The position numbers and the translations under genes are program-made. From Microlunatus parietis (GTDB lineage Bacteria > Actinomycetota > Actinomycetes > Propionibacteriales > Propionibacteriaceae), in the NCBI RefSeq assembly GCF_013407955.1, contig NZ_JACCBU010000001.1, positions 2,046,001-2,110,000 on the forward strand: a stretch of 64,000 bases of DNA. Reading direction: 5' to 3'. Positions 32,094-41,008 of the stretch are shown here, piece after piece. The first letter of the stretch is position 1, and each line of letters begins with the position of its first letter. The notes beneath the pieces are model-generated. The model saw only the letters and a list, made by a program, of their open reading frames with translations, was not told where the DNA came from and searched no databases.

Positions 32094-33772
32094 CCACGGC
32101 CGACCTGACCCACGACTACTCGCCCTGGAGCTTCTACCGCCGGGCGACCGATGAGGAGAAGAAGCTCCAGTTCGAGCACCAGCAGCGGCTGCTGGAACAG
32201 CATCCGGACTGGCAGCTCGGCGAGGAGGTGTTCCTCAGCCCGCTCGCCGCCGTGCAGTGCGAGACGCTGCGGATGGGCAAGCGGAGCTACGTCGCCGCCC
32301 ACGCCTACCTCTCGCAGGAGGTGACGCTGGGCGACTTCTGCACCGTGAACGCGTTCACCGTGGTCCGCGGCAAGATCACCATGGGCGACGCGGTACGGAT
32401 CGGCGCGCACACCTCGATCCTCGGCTTCAACCACACGATGGCTGATCCGGACACCTGGGTGTTCAAGCAGCCGACCACGTCCCAGGGGATCACGATCGGC
32501 ACCGACGTCTGGATCGGCTCGCACGTCGTGATCGTCGACGGCGTGACGATCGGCGACCGGGCCATGATCGCCGCCGGCGCCGTGGTGACCAGGGACGTCC
32601 CGGCCGGTGCGGTGGTCGGCGGCAACCCGGCCAAGGTGATCAAATGGCGGGTGCCGGCGCTCGCCCAGCCGCCACGGGATGATCTTGGTACGGCCCTGAC
32701 CGCATTCGTGGCGCGGGCGAAGGAGCAGGGGCCGGCCGTGCTCGCGTCCTACTGGGACGAGGAGCGGCAGCGCTATGTCGACCCGATGGCGGGCCGGCTC
32801 ACCGTACGGGCGGACTGCGACGCGATCGAGATCGCGCAGTACCTGACCGGCAGCACACCCCTGCCGTGGAACGCCGAGCAGGCCGTCGAGCGGCTGTCCC
32901 GGCTGCAGGATGCCGGCTCCGGGCTGGTTCCTGATCTTGCTGCCGACGGCACCCCGCAGCCGGCGCCGACCGACGTGGTGGCCGGCGGCAGCTACGAGAT
33001 CCTCTGCGTCGGCTATGCCCTTGATGTGCTCGGCGCGGCGTTCCCGCATCCGATCAAGGCCGTGTCCGGACTGGCGCCGGACCGGCTGACCGCCATGCTG
33101 GACGGGCTGGACTGGGCCGGAAGGGCGTGGGGTTCGGGATCCATGATCGACGGGATCGGCACCGCGCTGCTCTGGGATCTGCGACACCCCGGGGCCGATC
33201 ATGATCAGGCGAAGCTCTTGCTGGACACGGTGATCGGCTGGATGGTGCACAACGCAGACCCGGCCACCGGGATGTGGGGCCGCGCCGAGACGGCCGGGCT
33301 GCTCCAGGTGGTGAACGGCTTCTATCGCGCGTCCCGCGGCACGTTCGCCCAGTTCGGGCTGCCGGTGCCGTACCCGGAACGGGTGATCGACACCGTGCTG
33401 CAGCACGTTCGCGACCGCAGCCTGTTCGCCCCGGTACGGCAGAACGCCTGCAACGTGCTCGATGTCGCCCACCCGCTCTGGCTCGCCGCCCGGCAGACCA
33501 GTCACCGCTCCGACGAGGTGGCGTCGGTGGCCCGGACCCTGCTCGGCGACGCCCTCGGCAACTGGGTCGATGATCAAGGCTTCGCCTTCCTGGCCGCCCG
33601 CCCGGAGAACGCGGGTCTGCCCAAGGCCGTGCCCGGCCTGCAGGGCACCGAGATGTGGCTGGCGATCATCTGGTTGCTGGCCGACCTGTCCGGGATGAGC
33701 GAAGCGGTCGGCTACCGGCCGCGCGGCGTGCACCGCCCCGAACCCGCCCTCCGGCTGGACCGGATTCCCTGA
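32090..33772 (+). CDS. left-handed beta-helix acyltransferase fused to an alpha/alpha-toroid-like domain
   Basis: A 560-residue two-part protein. Residues about 50-190 are hexapeptide repeats of the maltose/galactoside O-acetyltransferase type: [31 protein letters not shown] with the expected catalytic His, [17 protein letters not shown] and the closing [16 protein letters not shown]. Residues about 200-555 are helical with toroid-type repeats ([73 protein letters not shown]) such as occur in glycosidases and terpenoid-cyclase-like folds. GGAGG precedes ATG. I know no standard family with this order; acetylation plus processing of a glycan is inferred from neighbours. Confidence 0.85.
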   Translation: MTTADLTHDYSPWSFYRRATDEEKKLQFEHQQRLLEQHPDWQLGEEVFLSPLAAVQCETLRMGKRSYVAAHAYLSQEVTLGDFCTVNAFTVVRGKITMGDAVRIGAHTSILGFNHTMADPDTWVFKQPTTSQGITIGTDVWIGSHVVIVDGVTIGDRAMIAAGAVVTRDVPAGAVVGGNPAKVIKWRVPALAQPPRDDLGTALTAFVARAKEQGPAVLASYWDEERQRYVDPMAGRLTVRADCDAIEIAQYLTGSTPLPWNAEQAVERLSRLQDAGSGLVPDLAADGTPQPAPTDVVAGGSYEILCVGYALDVLGAAFPHPIKAVSGLAPDRLTAMLDGLDWAGRAWGSGSMIDGIGTALLWDLRHPGADHDQAKLLLDTVIGWMVHNADPATGMWGRAETAGLLQVVNGFYRASRGTFAQFGLPVPYPERVIDTVLQHVRDRSLFAPVRQNACNVLDVAHPLWLAARQTSHRSDEVASVARTLLGDALGNWVDDQGFAFLAARPENAGLPKAVPGLQGTEMWLAIIWLLADLSGMSEAVGYRPRGVHRPEPALRLDRIP

Positions 33773-33780
33773 GGAGCACC

Positions 33781-36555
33781 GTGATCATCCGCATCGCCCA
33801 CCAGCCCGACCCGTCACCTCGACTGCGCCTCGGGCTCGATCAGCTCGTGGCGGCTCTCCGCGAGACGGGAACGTCCCCTGAGGTTGTCGAAGCATGTCCT
33901 GAGCCTGTCGAACGGGGGCAAGGTCCGAGGTCCTTCGACAGGCTCAGGACACAAGGGGGCGAGCGGATGATCTTCGTCGGCAACCGCTCCAGTTCCGTGA
34001 TCACGGAGCTGGAGCGGGACGACGTGCTGCTGTACACGACCCCGGAGCCGAGGGACGACGGCTTCTACCTGTCCTCGCTGCCCGACGACCTGACGGTGAT
34101 CACCGGCGGCAACGACACCGGCGTGCTCTACGGCTGCCAGGAGCTGGCCCGGCTGATCCGGCGGGACGGCCGGCTGCCGCATGATCTCGATCATGGCGAG
34201 AATCCGGACCTGGTGCTGCGCGGGCCGGCGATCGGGTTGCAGAAGACGACGCTGGAGCCGCCGCGGCAAACCTACGAGTATCCGATCACGCCGGACCGGT
34301 TTCCCTGGTTCTATGATCGCGAGCACTGGCTCGAGGTGCTGGAAACCCTGTGTGGACAGCGATCCAACGTGATCTACCTGTGGAGTGGGCATCCCTTCTC
34401 GTCCTTCGTGCGGCTGCCGGACTATCCGGAGGCGCAGGAGGTCACCGACGACGAACTCGCCCAGAACCGGGAGCTGCTGCACTGGCTCACCACCGAGGCC
34501 GACCGGCGCGGCATCTGGGTGGTGCTGAAGTTCTACAACATCCACATCCCGCTGCCGTTCGCGGAGCACCACGGCATTCCGCTGCGGCAGCCGAAGCCGA
34601 CGCCGCTGGTGGCCGGCTACACCCGGGCCGCGATCGCGGCGTTCGCCTCCGAGTACGCCGGCATCGGCCTGTACGTGTGCCTGGGCGAGGTGTTGCAGGG
34701 CGACATCTACGGCGCCGAGTGGTTCACCGACGTGATCTTGGCCGGGGTCGACGACGCGGTGGCCCTTCGACAGGCTCAGGCAACGGAGGACGGACCGACG
34801 GTCGAGCCGCCGCCGGTGATCGTCCGCAACCACGCGATCGACCTGAAACCCGTGCTGGAGAAGGCTCTTCCGCGCTATCCGCGGCTGTTCACCGAGGCGA
34901 AGTACAACGGGGAGTCGCTGACCACCCGGAGCCCGCGCGGCGCCTGGCAGGAGCGGCACCGCCAGCTGGCCTCGCTCGGCAGCATCCACATCGTCAACGT
35001 GCACATCCTGGCCAACCTGGAGCCGTTCCGGTACGGTGCCGTGTCCTTCATCCAGCGCTGCGTGCAGGCCATGAAGCATCGGCTGGACGCGGGCGGCCTG
35101 CACCTGTATCCCTTGTTCTATTGGGAATGGCCGCACTCGCCGGACCGGGTCGAACCGCGGCTGCGGCAGCTGGACCGAGACTGGCTCTGGTACGAGGCCT
35201 GGCACCGCTACGCCTGGCGAGCCGATCGGGACCCGGAGGCGGAACGGGACCACTGGATCGGCCGGCTGGCCGCGCAGTTCGGCAGCCGGCAGGCCGGCGC
35301 CGCCGCCCTGGACGCGTACGAGGCGATCGGCCGGATCGCCCCCCAGCTGGTGCGGCGGTTCGGGATCACCGAGGGCAACCGGCAGACCCTGAGCCTCGGC
35401 ATGACGATGAGCCAGCTGACCAACGCGGCGCGGTTCCGGCCCTGGGCCGACCTCTGGGATTCCCATGCCCCGCAGGGCGAACGGCTCGATCTCTACGTCG
35501 CCCGGGAGGTCGCCGGAGAGCCGCATGTGGGCGAGACGCCGCCGAGCGTGATCGCGGACGTCCAGCGGCTGGCCGACGAGGCCGAGGCCGCGATCGCGCG
35601 TGGTGCGTCGTCGGTGATCACGGAGGCCGACGAATACGGCCGGCTGGGCAGCGACGTCGCCGCGTTGGCCCTGCTGGCCCGGTTCTACGCGCTGCGGGTG
35701 TCGGCGGCGATCGACATCATGAGCTACCGGGCGACGCACGGTGGTGATCATGCCGATGTGGGCCGGCTCAAGATCGCCGTGGACAAGGTGGCCGACAGTG
35801 TGCTGGCGTACCGGGAACTGGTGCAGCTCACCGACCGGACCTACCACTACGCGAACAGCATGCAGACGCCGCAACGGAAGATCCCCTTCCCGAACGGGGA
35901 GACCTACGGGCATTGGCGGCAGTGCCTGCCCGAGTACGAGACCGAGCTTGATCAGCTGCGCCGCAACGTCGAGCTGCTGGACCGCGGCGAGCTGCCGGCC
36001 GCCCTGCGCGCGGTGGAGGTGCGGCCGGATCCGTACCGGCCGGCGGAATTCGAGCTGCACACCCCGGCGGCCGAGGTCTTCACGCTCACCAAGGGGACGT
36101 CGGTCTTCGCGGACAGCGACGGCAACGTCCGGCAGCTCGCCGAGGAACTCGACGGGCTGAGCGGAATCAGGATCCCGCGGCGCGCAGCGTACACCGGCGA
36201 GTTCGCTGTGGAACTCACCCTGCCGGAGCCGGCGACGATCCTGATCGGCTACTTCCTGGATCCGGAGCCGGTCTGGCTGCAGGTGCCGGACCTGGAGACC
36301 GACACCCATGCCGACGCCCGCGGCGGGCTGGAACCCCTGCTGCGCAACGGAATCGGCGTGGACTTCCTGCCCAAGATCAACGTGCACGCCTATCGCTACC
36401 AGGCCGGCCGGCACACCCTGGCCCTCGGCCGCGGCGCCTACGTCGTCGCCGGCATCGTCGCTGCTGATCAAGAACTCGTTCCGCGGCAGGTGGAGCACGC
36501 CGAGTCCAGCACGGACTCACTGGACTGGTTGTACGAGGATCCCGAGGGCCCGTAG
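33781..36555 (+). CDS. large glycoside hydrolase-like protein (GH67/GH20-type N-terminal domain)
   Basis: A 924-residue protein from GTG at 33781, preceded by GAGGAG. After a short N-terminal strand region interrupted by a repeat insertion, DDLTVITGGNDTGVLYGCQE, then LARLI, match the small alpha/beta domain found before the barrel in alpha-glucuronidases and GH20 enzymes. A TIM-barrel-like region follows (VLKFYNIHIPLPFAEHHGIP, IGLYVCLGEVLQGDIYG with a possible catalytic Glu, HPH-like LHLYPLFYWEWPHS). The C-terminal part is helical then beta-rich. No signal peptide is seen, so it acts on imported oligosaccharide. It lies 8 bases after the fusion gene. The family is not identified with certainty. 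Confidence 0.85.
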   Translation: MIIRIAHQPDPSPRLRLGLDQLVAALRETGTSPEVVEACPEPVERGQGPRSFDRLRTQGGERMIFVGNRSSSVITELERDDVLLYTTPEPRDDGFYLSSLPDDLTVITGGNDTGVLYGCQELARLIRRDGRLPHDLDHGENPDLVLRGPAIGLQKTTLEPPRQTYEYPITPDRFPWFYDREHWLEVLETLCGQRSNVIYLWSGHPFSSFVRLPDYPEAQEVTDDELAQNRELLHWLTTEADRRGIWVVLKFYNIHIPLPFAEHHGIPLRQPKPTPLVAGYTRAAIAAFASEYAGIGLYVCLGEVLQGDIYGAEWFTDVILAGVDDAVALRQAQATEDGPTVEPPPVIVRNHAIDLKPVLEKALPRYPRLFTEAKYNGESLTTRSPRGAWQERHRQLASLGSIHIVNVHILANLEPFRYGAVSFIQRCVQAMKHRLDAGGLHLYPLFYWEWPHSPDRVEPRLRQLDRDWLWYEAWHRYAWRADRDPEAERDHWIGRLAAQFGSRQAGAAALDAYEAIGRIAPQLVRRFGITEGNRQTLSLGMTMSQLTNAARFRPWADLWDSHAPQGERLDLYVAREVAGEPHVGETPPSVIADVQRLADEAEAAIARGASSVITEADEYGRLGSDVAALALLARFYALRVSAAIDIMSYRATHGGDHADVGRLKIAVDKVADSVLAYRELVQLTDRTYHYANSMQTPQRKIPFPNGETYGHWRQCLPEYETELDQLRRNVELLDRGELPAALRAVEVRPDPYRPAEFELHTPAAEVFTLTKGTSVFADSDGNVRQLAEELDGLSGIRIPRRAAYTGEFAVELTLPEPATILIGYFLDPEPVWLQVPDLETDTHADARGGLEPLLRNGIGVDFLPKINVHAYRYQAGRHTLALGRGAYVVAGIVAADQELVPRQVEHAESSTDSLDWLYEDPEGP
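33876..33951. repeat. REP-like palindromic repeat inserted in frame in the glycosidase-like gene
   Basis: TGTCCTGAGCCTGTCGAA (33895-33912) and its exact reverse complement (33934-33951) form an 18-base dyad with a 21-base loop. A degenerate third unit, CCCTGAGGTTGTCGAAGCA, precedes it at 33876-33894. The type of word (CCTTCGACAGGCTCAGGAC) is, from memory, a dispersed repeat in GC-rich genomes. The insertion keeps the reading frame and adds residues reading PEVVEACPEPVE then RSFDRLRTQGG. Confidence 0.8.
34763..34782. repeat. second REP-like repeat unit inside the same gene
   Basis: CCCTTCGACAGGCTCAGGCA repeats the core CCTTCGACAGGCTCAGG of the unit at 33931-33949, in the same orientation. It is also in frame, adding LRQAQATEDG between a helix and the next strand. 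Confidence 0.75.
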
Positions 36556-36564
36556 GGTCCTGGC

Positions 36565-38295
36565 ATGACCTGGGTCCCGCCGGCCGCCGGCGACCTGGCG
36601 GGTCCGTTCCGTTTCCTCCTCTGGCTCGCCCGCTCGCAGGCACGGCGGATCGCTCTGGCCGCGGTGTTCGGCATCACCTGGATGGTCGGGCTGGCGGTGC
36701 CGCCCTGGGTGCTGTCCCGCGCGGTTGATCAAGGACTGGTCGACCGAGATCTCGCAGCGCTGATCGGGTGGGCGCTGACGCTGCTGGCCGCCACCGTGCT
36801 GATCGCCCTGTTGTCGATCGCCCGGCATCGCACGATGACCAAGATCAGGATGGACGCGTCGTTCCGTTGCGTCCGGACCACGGTCTGGCACACGTCTCGG
36901 CTCGGCGCTTCCCTGGCCCGCCGGGTGAGCGCCGGCGAAGTCGTGACGGTCGGCATCACCGATGTCCAGGTCGTCGCGCAGGCGTTGACGATCACGGGGC
37001 CGGGCGTCGGTGCCGTCGTTGCGTACGCTCTGGTCGCCGTGGTGCTGTTCAGCAGTTCACCGCTGCTGGCCGCCGTGGTACTCGGCGGGGTGCCCCTGCT
37101 CGCGATCGCCGTCGGCCCGCTGCTGCGGCGGATCGAGAGCACCGGCGGCGACTACCGCACGTACCAGGGGCGGTTGACCACCCGCCTCGTCGACGTCCTG
37201 GGCGGGCTCCGGGTCCTCAACGGCCTCGGCGGTAAGCCGTTCGTGGCGAACAGGTACGAACAGCACTCGCAGGACCTGATCCGGCACGGCTACCGGGTGG
37301 CCGGGCCGACGAGCTGGGTCGGTGCGTTGTCGGTCGGTCTGCCGGCCCTGTTCCTGGCCGCCGTCGTCTGGCTGTCCGCGCGGATGGCCGCGGCCGGGGA
37401 GATCAGCATCGGCGAGGTCGTCGCCGTCTACGGCTACGTCGCCATGCTGGTCATCCCGGTGTCGTCCTTGATCGAGGGCGGCGGTGATCTTGCTCGGGCC
37501 AGGGTGGCCGGTCGGCGCATCATCGACCTGCTCAACCTTCCGGTGCCCCGTTCCGCCGACGGTACGGCGCGGAGGAGCCCGGCCGGCAGTGGTCCCCTGG
37601 TCGACGCCGCGTCGGGAGTGATCATTCGGCCCGGGCTGCTGACCTCGTTGGTCACGGCCAGGCCCTCCGACGCGATCGGCGTGATCGAGCGCCTCGGGCG
37701 GGTGGGCACCGATGCCGGCCGCGAGGTGCTCTGGGCCGGCGTACCGATCGGCGAAGTCGACCGGGAGGAGTTCCGGAGCCGGGTGACCGTCGCCGACAAC
37801 GACGCCGAACTGTTCGCCGGCACCGTTCGTGATCTTGTCGCCGGCCGCCTCGAACCTGACGATCGGCGGATCCAGGCGGCGCTCCGGGCCGCCGTCGCCG
37901 AGGACGTCGTGGAGGCGTTGCCGGACGGGCTGGACACGGTGGTCGCGGCCGGCGGCAGTGATCTCTCCGGCGGCCAGCGGCAGCGGCTCCGGCTGGCCCG
38001 GGCGATCTACGCGGCGCCGGAGATCCTGCTCGCCGCCGACCCGACCTCGGCCGTCGACGCGAACACCGAAGCCGCGATGATCGAGCGGCTGCGTGAATTC
38101 AGGGGTACGGCGACCACGATGATCACCACGACCTCGCCCCTGGTCCTGGACCGGTCTGACGAAGTCGTCGTGCTCGTCGACGGCCGGGTGACGTCGATCG
38201 GCCGGCATCCGGACCTGGTGCGGAGCGACCCCGACTACCGCGCCCTGGTGTCCCGCGTTCAGGGCGAGAATGATCATGGACGAGACGATGAGTAG
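36565..38295 (+). CDS. ABC exporter half-transporter with degenerate nucleotide site
   Basis: A 576-residue protein: an exporter-type membrane domain of six helices (from about residue 30; e.g. FGITWMVGLAVPPWVLSRAV) and an ATPase domain. The signature motif is intact (LSGGQ at 467-471), but the Walker A stretch reads LLTSLVTARPSDAIG with no GK, Walker B is ILLAADPTSAVD (Ala for the metal Asp, Asp492 for the catalytic Glu), the Q-loop glutamine is Asp and the H-loop reads MITTTSP without His. It can supply only a signature motif. It overlaps the next half-transporter gene by 26 bases, so the two form a heterodimer. Confidence 0.93.
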   Translation: MTWVPPAAGDLAGPFRFLLWLARSQARRIALAAVFGITWMVGLAVPPWVLSRAVDQGLVDRDLAALIGWALTLLAATVLIALLSIARHRTMTKIRMDASFRCVRTTVWHTSRLGASLARRVSAGEVVTVGITDVQVVAQALTITGPGVGAVVAYALVAVVLFSSSPLLAAVVLGGVPLLAIAVGPLLRRIESTGGDYRTYQGRLTTRLVDVLGGLRVLNGLGGKPFVANRYEQHSQDLIRHGYRVAGPTSWVGALSVGLPALFLAAVVWLSARMAAAGEISIGEVVAVYGYVAMLVIPVSSLIEGGGDLARARVAGRRIIDLLNLPVPRSADGTARRSPAGSGPLVDAASGVIIRPGLLTSLVTARPSDAIGVIERLGRVGTDAGREVLWAGVPIGEVDREEFRSRVTVADNDAELFAGTVRDLVAGRLEPDDRRIQAALRAAVAEDVVEALPDGLDTVVAAGGSDLSGGQRQRLRLARAIYAAPEILLAADPTSAVDANTEAAMIERLREFRGTATTMITTTSPLVLDRSDEVVVLVDGRVTSIGRHPDLVRSDPDYRALVSRVQGENDHGRDDE

Positions 38296-40066
38296 ACACC
38301 TCCCGGTCGCCTCGCCGGCCGCGGTTCGTGCCGCCGTGCTGGGCGATCTGAGGGCCGACCGGCGGGCCGTGGTGATCATCATCGTGGTCAACGGCCTGGC
38401 GGCGGCCGCGGGACTGATCGGCCCGTGGCTGCTCGGCCGGATCATCGACACGATCCAGACCGGCGGCGGCGATGTCCTCGGCACCGTCGACCAGCTGGCC
38501 TTGGCGGCTGTCCTGTTCACGATCGTGCAGGCGGTGCTGGCCTGGTGGGCACTCAAGGTCGGTTACCGGTTCGGCGAACGGACCGCCGCACGGGTCCGCG
38601 AGCGCTTCCTGAAGCGCGCCCTGGCGCTGCCGGCCCGCGTCGCCGATCAGTTGCCGCTCGGCGATCTGATCGCCCGGGGCAGCACCGATGCCTCGCTGGT
38701 CGCCTCGACACTGCGGTTCGCAGTACCGGAGGTGATCGTGGCGGTGGTGCACGCCCTGTTCCTGATCATCGCGGTGATCATCCTGAACCCGTTGCTCGGG
38801 CTGTGCGGACTGGTCTGCCTGGTCGGGGTCGGGACGGCCGTGCGCTGGTATCTGCGCCGAGCCAGGCCGGCCTATCTGGCCGTCGCGGCGACCGGTGCGG
38901 AGTTGGCCGACGTCGTCGCCAGCACGGCGAAGGGCTCCCGTACCGTCGAACTGCTCGGGCTGGAGCAGCGCCGGGCCGAGACGGCCGAGGCCGCGATCAC
39001 GAGCGCCCGGTCCGCCCGGTTGTGGGCGCTGCGGCTGCGCTCGGTGTTGTTCCCGTGGTCGGACGTGTCGCTGGCGCTGCCGGTGGTCGGCGTCCTGGTC
39101 GTCGGCGGCGGACTGTATCTGGGTGACCTGGTCAGCCTCGGCACCGTCGTGACCGCCACGGTGTTCCTGCGCCAGCTCGTCGGGCCGCTCGACACGCTGA
39201 TGCTCTGGATCGAACAGCTCCAGGGTGCCGGCGCCTCGTACGCGCGGGTCGAGGGACTGACCGGCGTCACCGGCGTCGAGACCCGGCCGGGTGGGCCGGC
39301 CAAGATCATCGACGGCGACTCGCGCGGTGATCGACTTCGCGTGGAGAACGCCCACTACAGCTACACCGGCGTACGGGAGGTGCTGCGCGGGGTCGACCTC
39401 ACCGTACGGCCCGGCGAACGACTGGCCATCGTCGGAATGTCCGGGGCCGGCAAGTCCACCCTGGCCCGCCTGCTCGCCGGCCTCGACCGTCCGCACGTCG
39501 GGTCCGTGACCATCGACGGCGTGCCCGTCGCCGACCTGTCGCCCGAGCAGCTGCGGGAGCATGTCGTGTTGATCACCCAAGATCATCATGTCTTCCACGA
39601 CACCGTCCGGGACAACCTGCGCATGGTGAGCCCGGATGCCACGGACGAGGACCTGCGCGCCGCACTGGAGGCCGTCGGAGCCGGCTGGTACACGGACCTG
39701 CCCAACGGACTGGACACTGAACTCGGCCGCGACCTCGAGCTCGACGACGCCGGTGCCCAGCAATTGTCACTCGCCCGAGTGGTGCTCGCCGACCCGCACA
39801 CCGTGATCCTGGACGAGGCCACCGCGCTCCTCGATCCCAAGACAGCAAGGCGAACCGAGCAATCACTGGCCGCCGTGCTCCACGATCGCACCGTGATCGC
39901 GATCGCCCACCGACTGCAGACGGCGCACGACTCCGACCGCATCGCCGTCATGGAGGCCGGCGAGCTTGTCGAACTCGGGACCCACGCCGAGCTCGTCAGC
40001 GCCGGCGGGGTGTACGGCAAGCTCTGGCGGACCTGGCACGCGGAACCGGAGGACCCGCCGCCGTAA
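38270..40066 (+). CDS. ABC exporter half-transporter with intact Walker motifs
   Basis: A 598-residue partner of the gene at 36565. The membrane domain begins VVIIIVVNGLAAAAGLIGPW near residue 29. The ATPase has Walker A GMSGAGKST, Q-loop LITQDHHVF, Walker B VILDEATALLD with the catalytic Glu, and H-loop IAIAHRL, but its signature is LDDAGAQQLSLAR instead of LSGGQ. Together with its partner it makes one complete ATP site and one dead site. It probably exports a lipid, peptide or drug; no biosynthetic gene nearby tells which. ATG codons at 38276 and 38288 are alternative starts. Confidence 0.93.
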   Translation: MIMDETMSRHLPVASPAAVRAAVLGDLRADRRAVVIIIVVNGLAAAAGLIGPWLLGRIIDTIQTGGGDVLGTVDQLALAAVLFTIVQAVLAWWALKVGYRFGERTAARVRERFLKRALALPARVADQLPLGDLIARGSTDASLVASTLRFAVPEVIVAVVHALFLIIAVIILNPLLGLCGLVCLVGVGTAVRWYLRRARPAYLAVAATGAELADVVASTAKGSRTVELLGLEQRRAETAEAAITSARSARLWALRLRSVLFPWSDVSLALPVVGVLVVGGGLYLGDLVSLGTVVTATVFLRQLVGPLDTLMLWIEQLQGAGASYARVEGLTGVTGVETRPGGPAKIIDGDSRGDRLRVENAHYSYTGVREVLRGVDLTVRPGERLAIVGMSGAGKSTLARLLAGLDRPHVGSVTIDGVPVADLSPEQLREHVVLITQDHHVFHDTVRDNLRMVSPDATDEDLRAALEAVGAGWYTDLPNGLDTELGRDLELDDAGAQQLSLARVVLADPHTVILDEATALLDPKTARRTEQSLAAVLHDRTVIAIAHRLQTAHDSDRIAVMEAGELVELGTHAELVSAGGVYGKLWRTWHAEPEDPPP

Positions 40067-40081
40067 CCAGGCGGGCGTCGC

Positions 40082-40942
40082 TCAGAGCGCCTCGTGGGCG
40101 GCCACGTTCCGCTCCACTTCGCCACGCCACCAGGCCTCTTCGCGCCGAGCCGGCAGGATCGCCCACCAGAGCAGGGACGACCAGCCGAGAAGGATCGTGC
40201 GAAGCCGGTCGAACTGCTGTGCGCCCGGGATCGGGAGACCGAGCCGTCGCCGTTCCTCGGCCAGCAGCATGATCAGGTCCGGCGTTTCCGCGACGCCCGA
40301 GGTCAGTTGGGCATAGGCGGCGTCCCAGGCCCAGTGCGCGGTCCGCGGGATCGGATCGATGAGGCGCCAGGGTCCGTCGCGCGCCGCCGCGACAGCGTTC
40401 CAGAAGTGGACGTCGCCGTGACCCTTCAGGTGGCCGCCGAGTGATCGCAGCCAGGCGTCGTCGGCACCGATGCGGGGCAGCACGTCGGCGGCCGGCCCGG
40501 GGCAGCCGGCGTCGATCGCCTGCTGGGCGTACGTGATCATGAAGTCCACGTCGATCGGATAGGTCGGCAGGTCCACGTCGATCGCCTCCTGCTGGAACCG
40601 GGCCGCCGCGCGCATGACGTCACGGGCGATGTCGTCGTTGTCCGAGCGGGCCCGGTGCGGCAGGTCGGCCAGCAGCAGCCAGGGCCGCTCGGGCTCGGAA
40701 AGGACGCCATGGGCCAGGACCTCGGCCACGATGTCGGTGGCGCGTGCACTGATCGCCGGCATCCATGCCGCCTCGAGTTCGTCGGCAAGCTTGAGAATGC
40801 AGGGGGTTCCGGAGGAGCGCAGGCGGGTGCGGAAGATCCGACCCTGGCCCGGCGGCTCCGCTCTCAGCTCGCCGACCAGGCAACCGATCACCGGGTCGTC
40901 CCGGAGCGCAGCGATGATCACCGAACCATCGGGGTCATTCAT
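40082..40942 (-). CDS. phosphotransferase family protein (aminoglycoside phosphotransferase-like)
   Basis: A 286-residue protein. It keeps the ATP-binding lysine region (CILKLADELEAAWMPA), the catalytic-loop motif HGDVHFWN (H-G-D-x-H-x-x-N) and a metal-binding Asp in WRLIDPIPR. This is the APH/choline-kinase fold, which phosphorylates small molecules in the cytoplasm; antibiotic resistance cannot be assumed. ATG at 40942 is the start with the best protein-like beginning (MNDPDGSVIIAALRDD); upstream codons are arginine-rich. Convergent with the ABC exporter, 16 bases apart. Confidence 0.85.
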   Translation of the reverse strand: MNDPDGSVIIAALRDDPVIGCLVGELRAEPPGQGRIFRTRLRSSGTPCILKLADELEAAWMPAISARATDIVAEVLAHGVLSEPERPWLLLADLPHRARSDNDDIARDVMRAAARFQQEAIDVDLPTYPIDVDFMITYAQQAIDAGCPGPAADVLPRIGADDAWLRSLGGHLKGHGDVHFWNAVAAARDGPWRLIDPIPRTAHWAWDAAYAQLTSGVAETPDLIMLLAEERRRLGLPIPGAQQFDRLRTILLGWSSLLWWAILPARREEAWWRGEVERNVAAHEAL

Positions 40943-41008
40943 CCGCCCACCATCCCCCGGCCGGCGGACCCGGTCCATCGAATATCGGTCACATCGCGAC
41001 ATCGCGGG

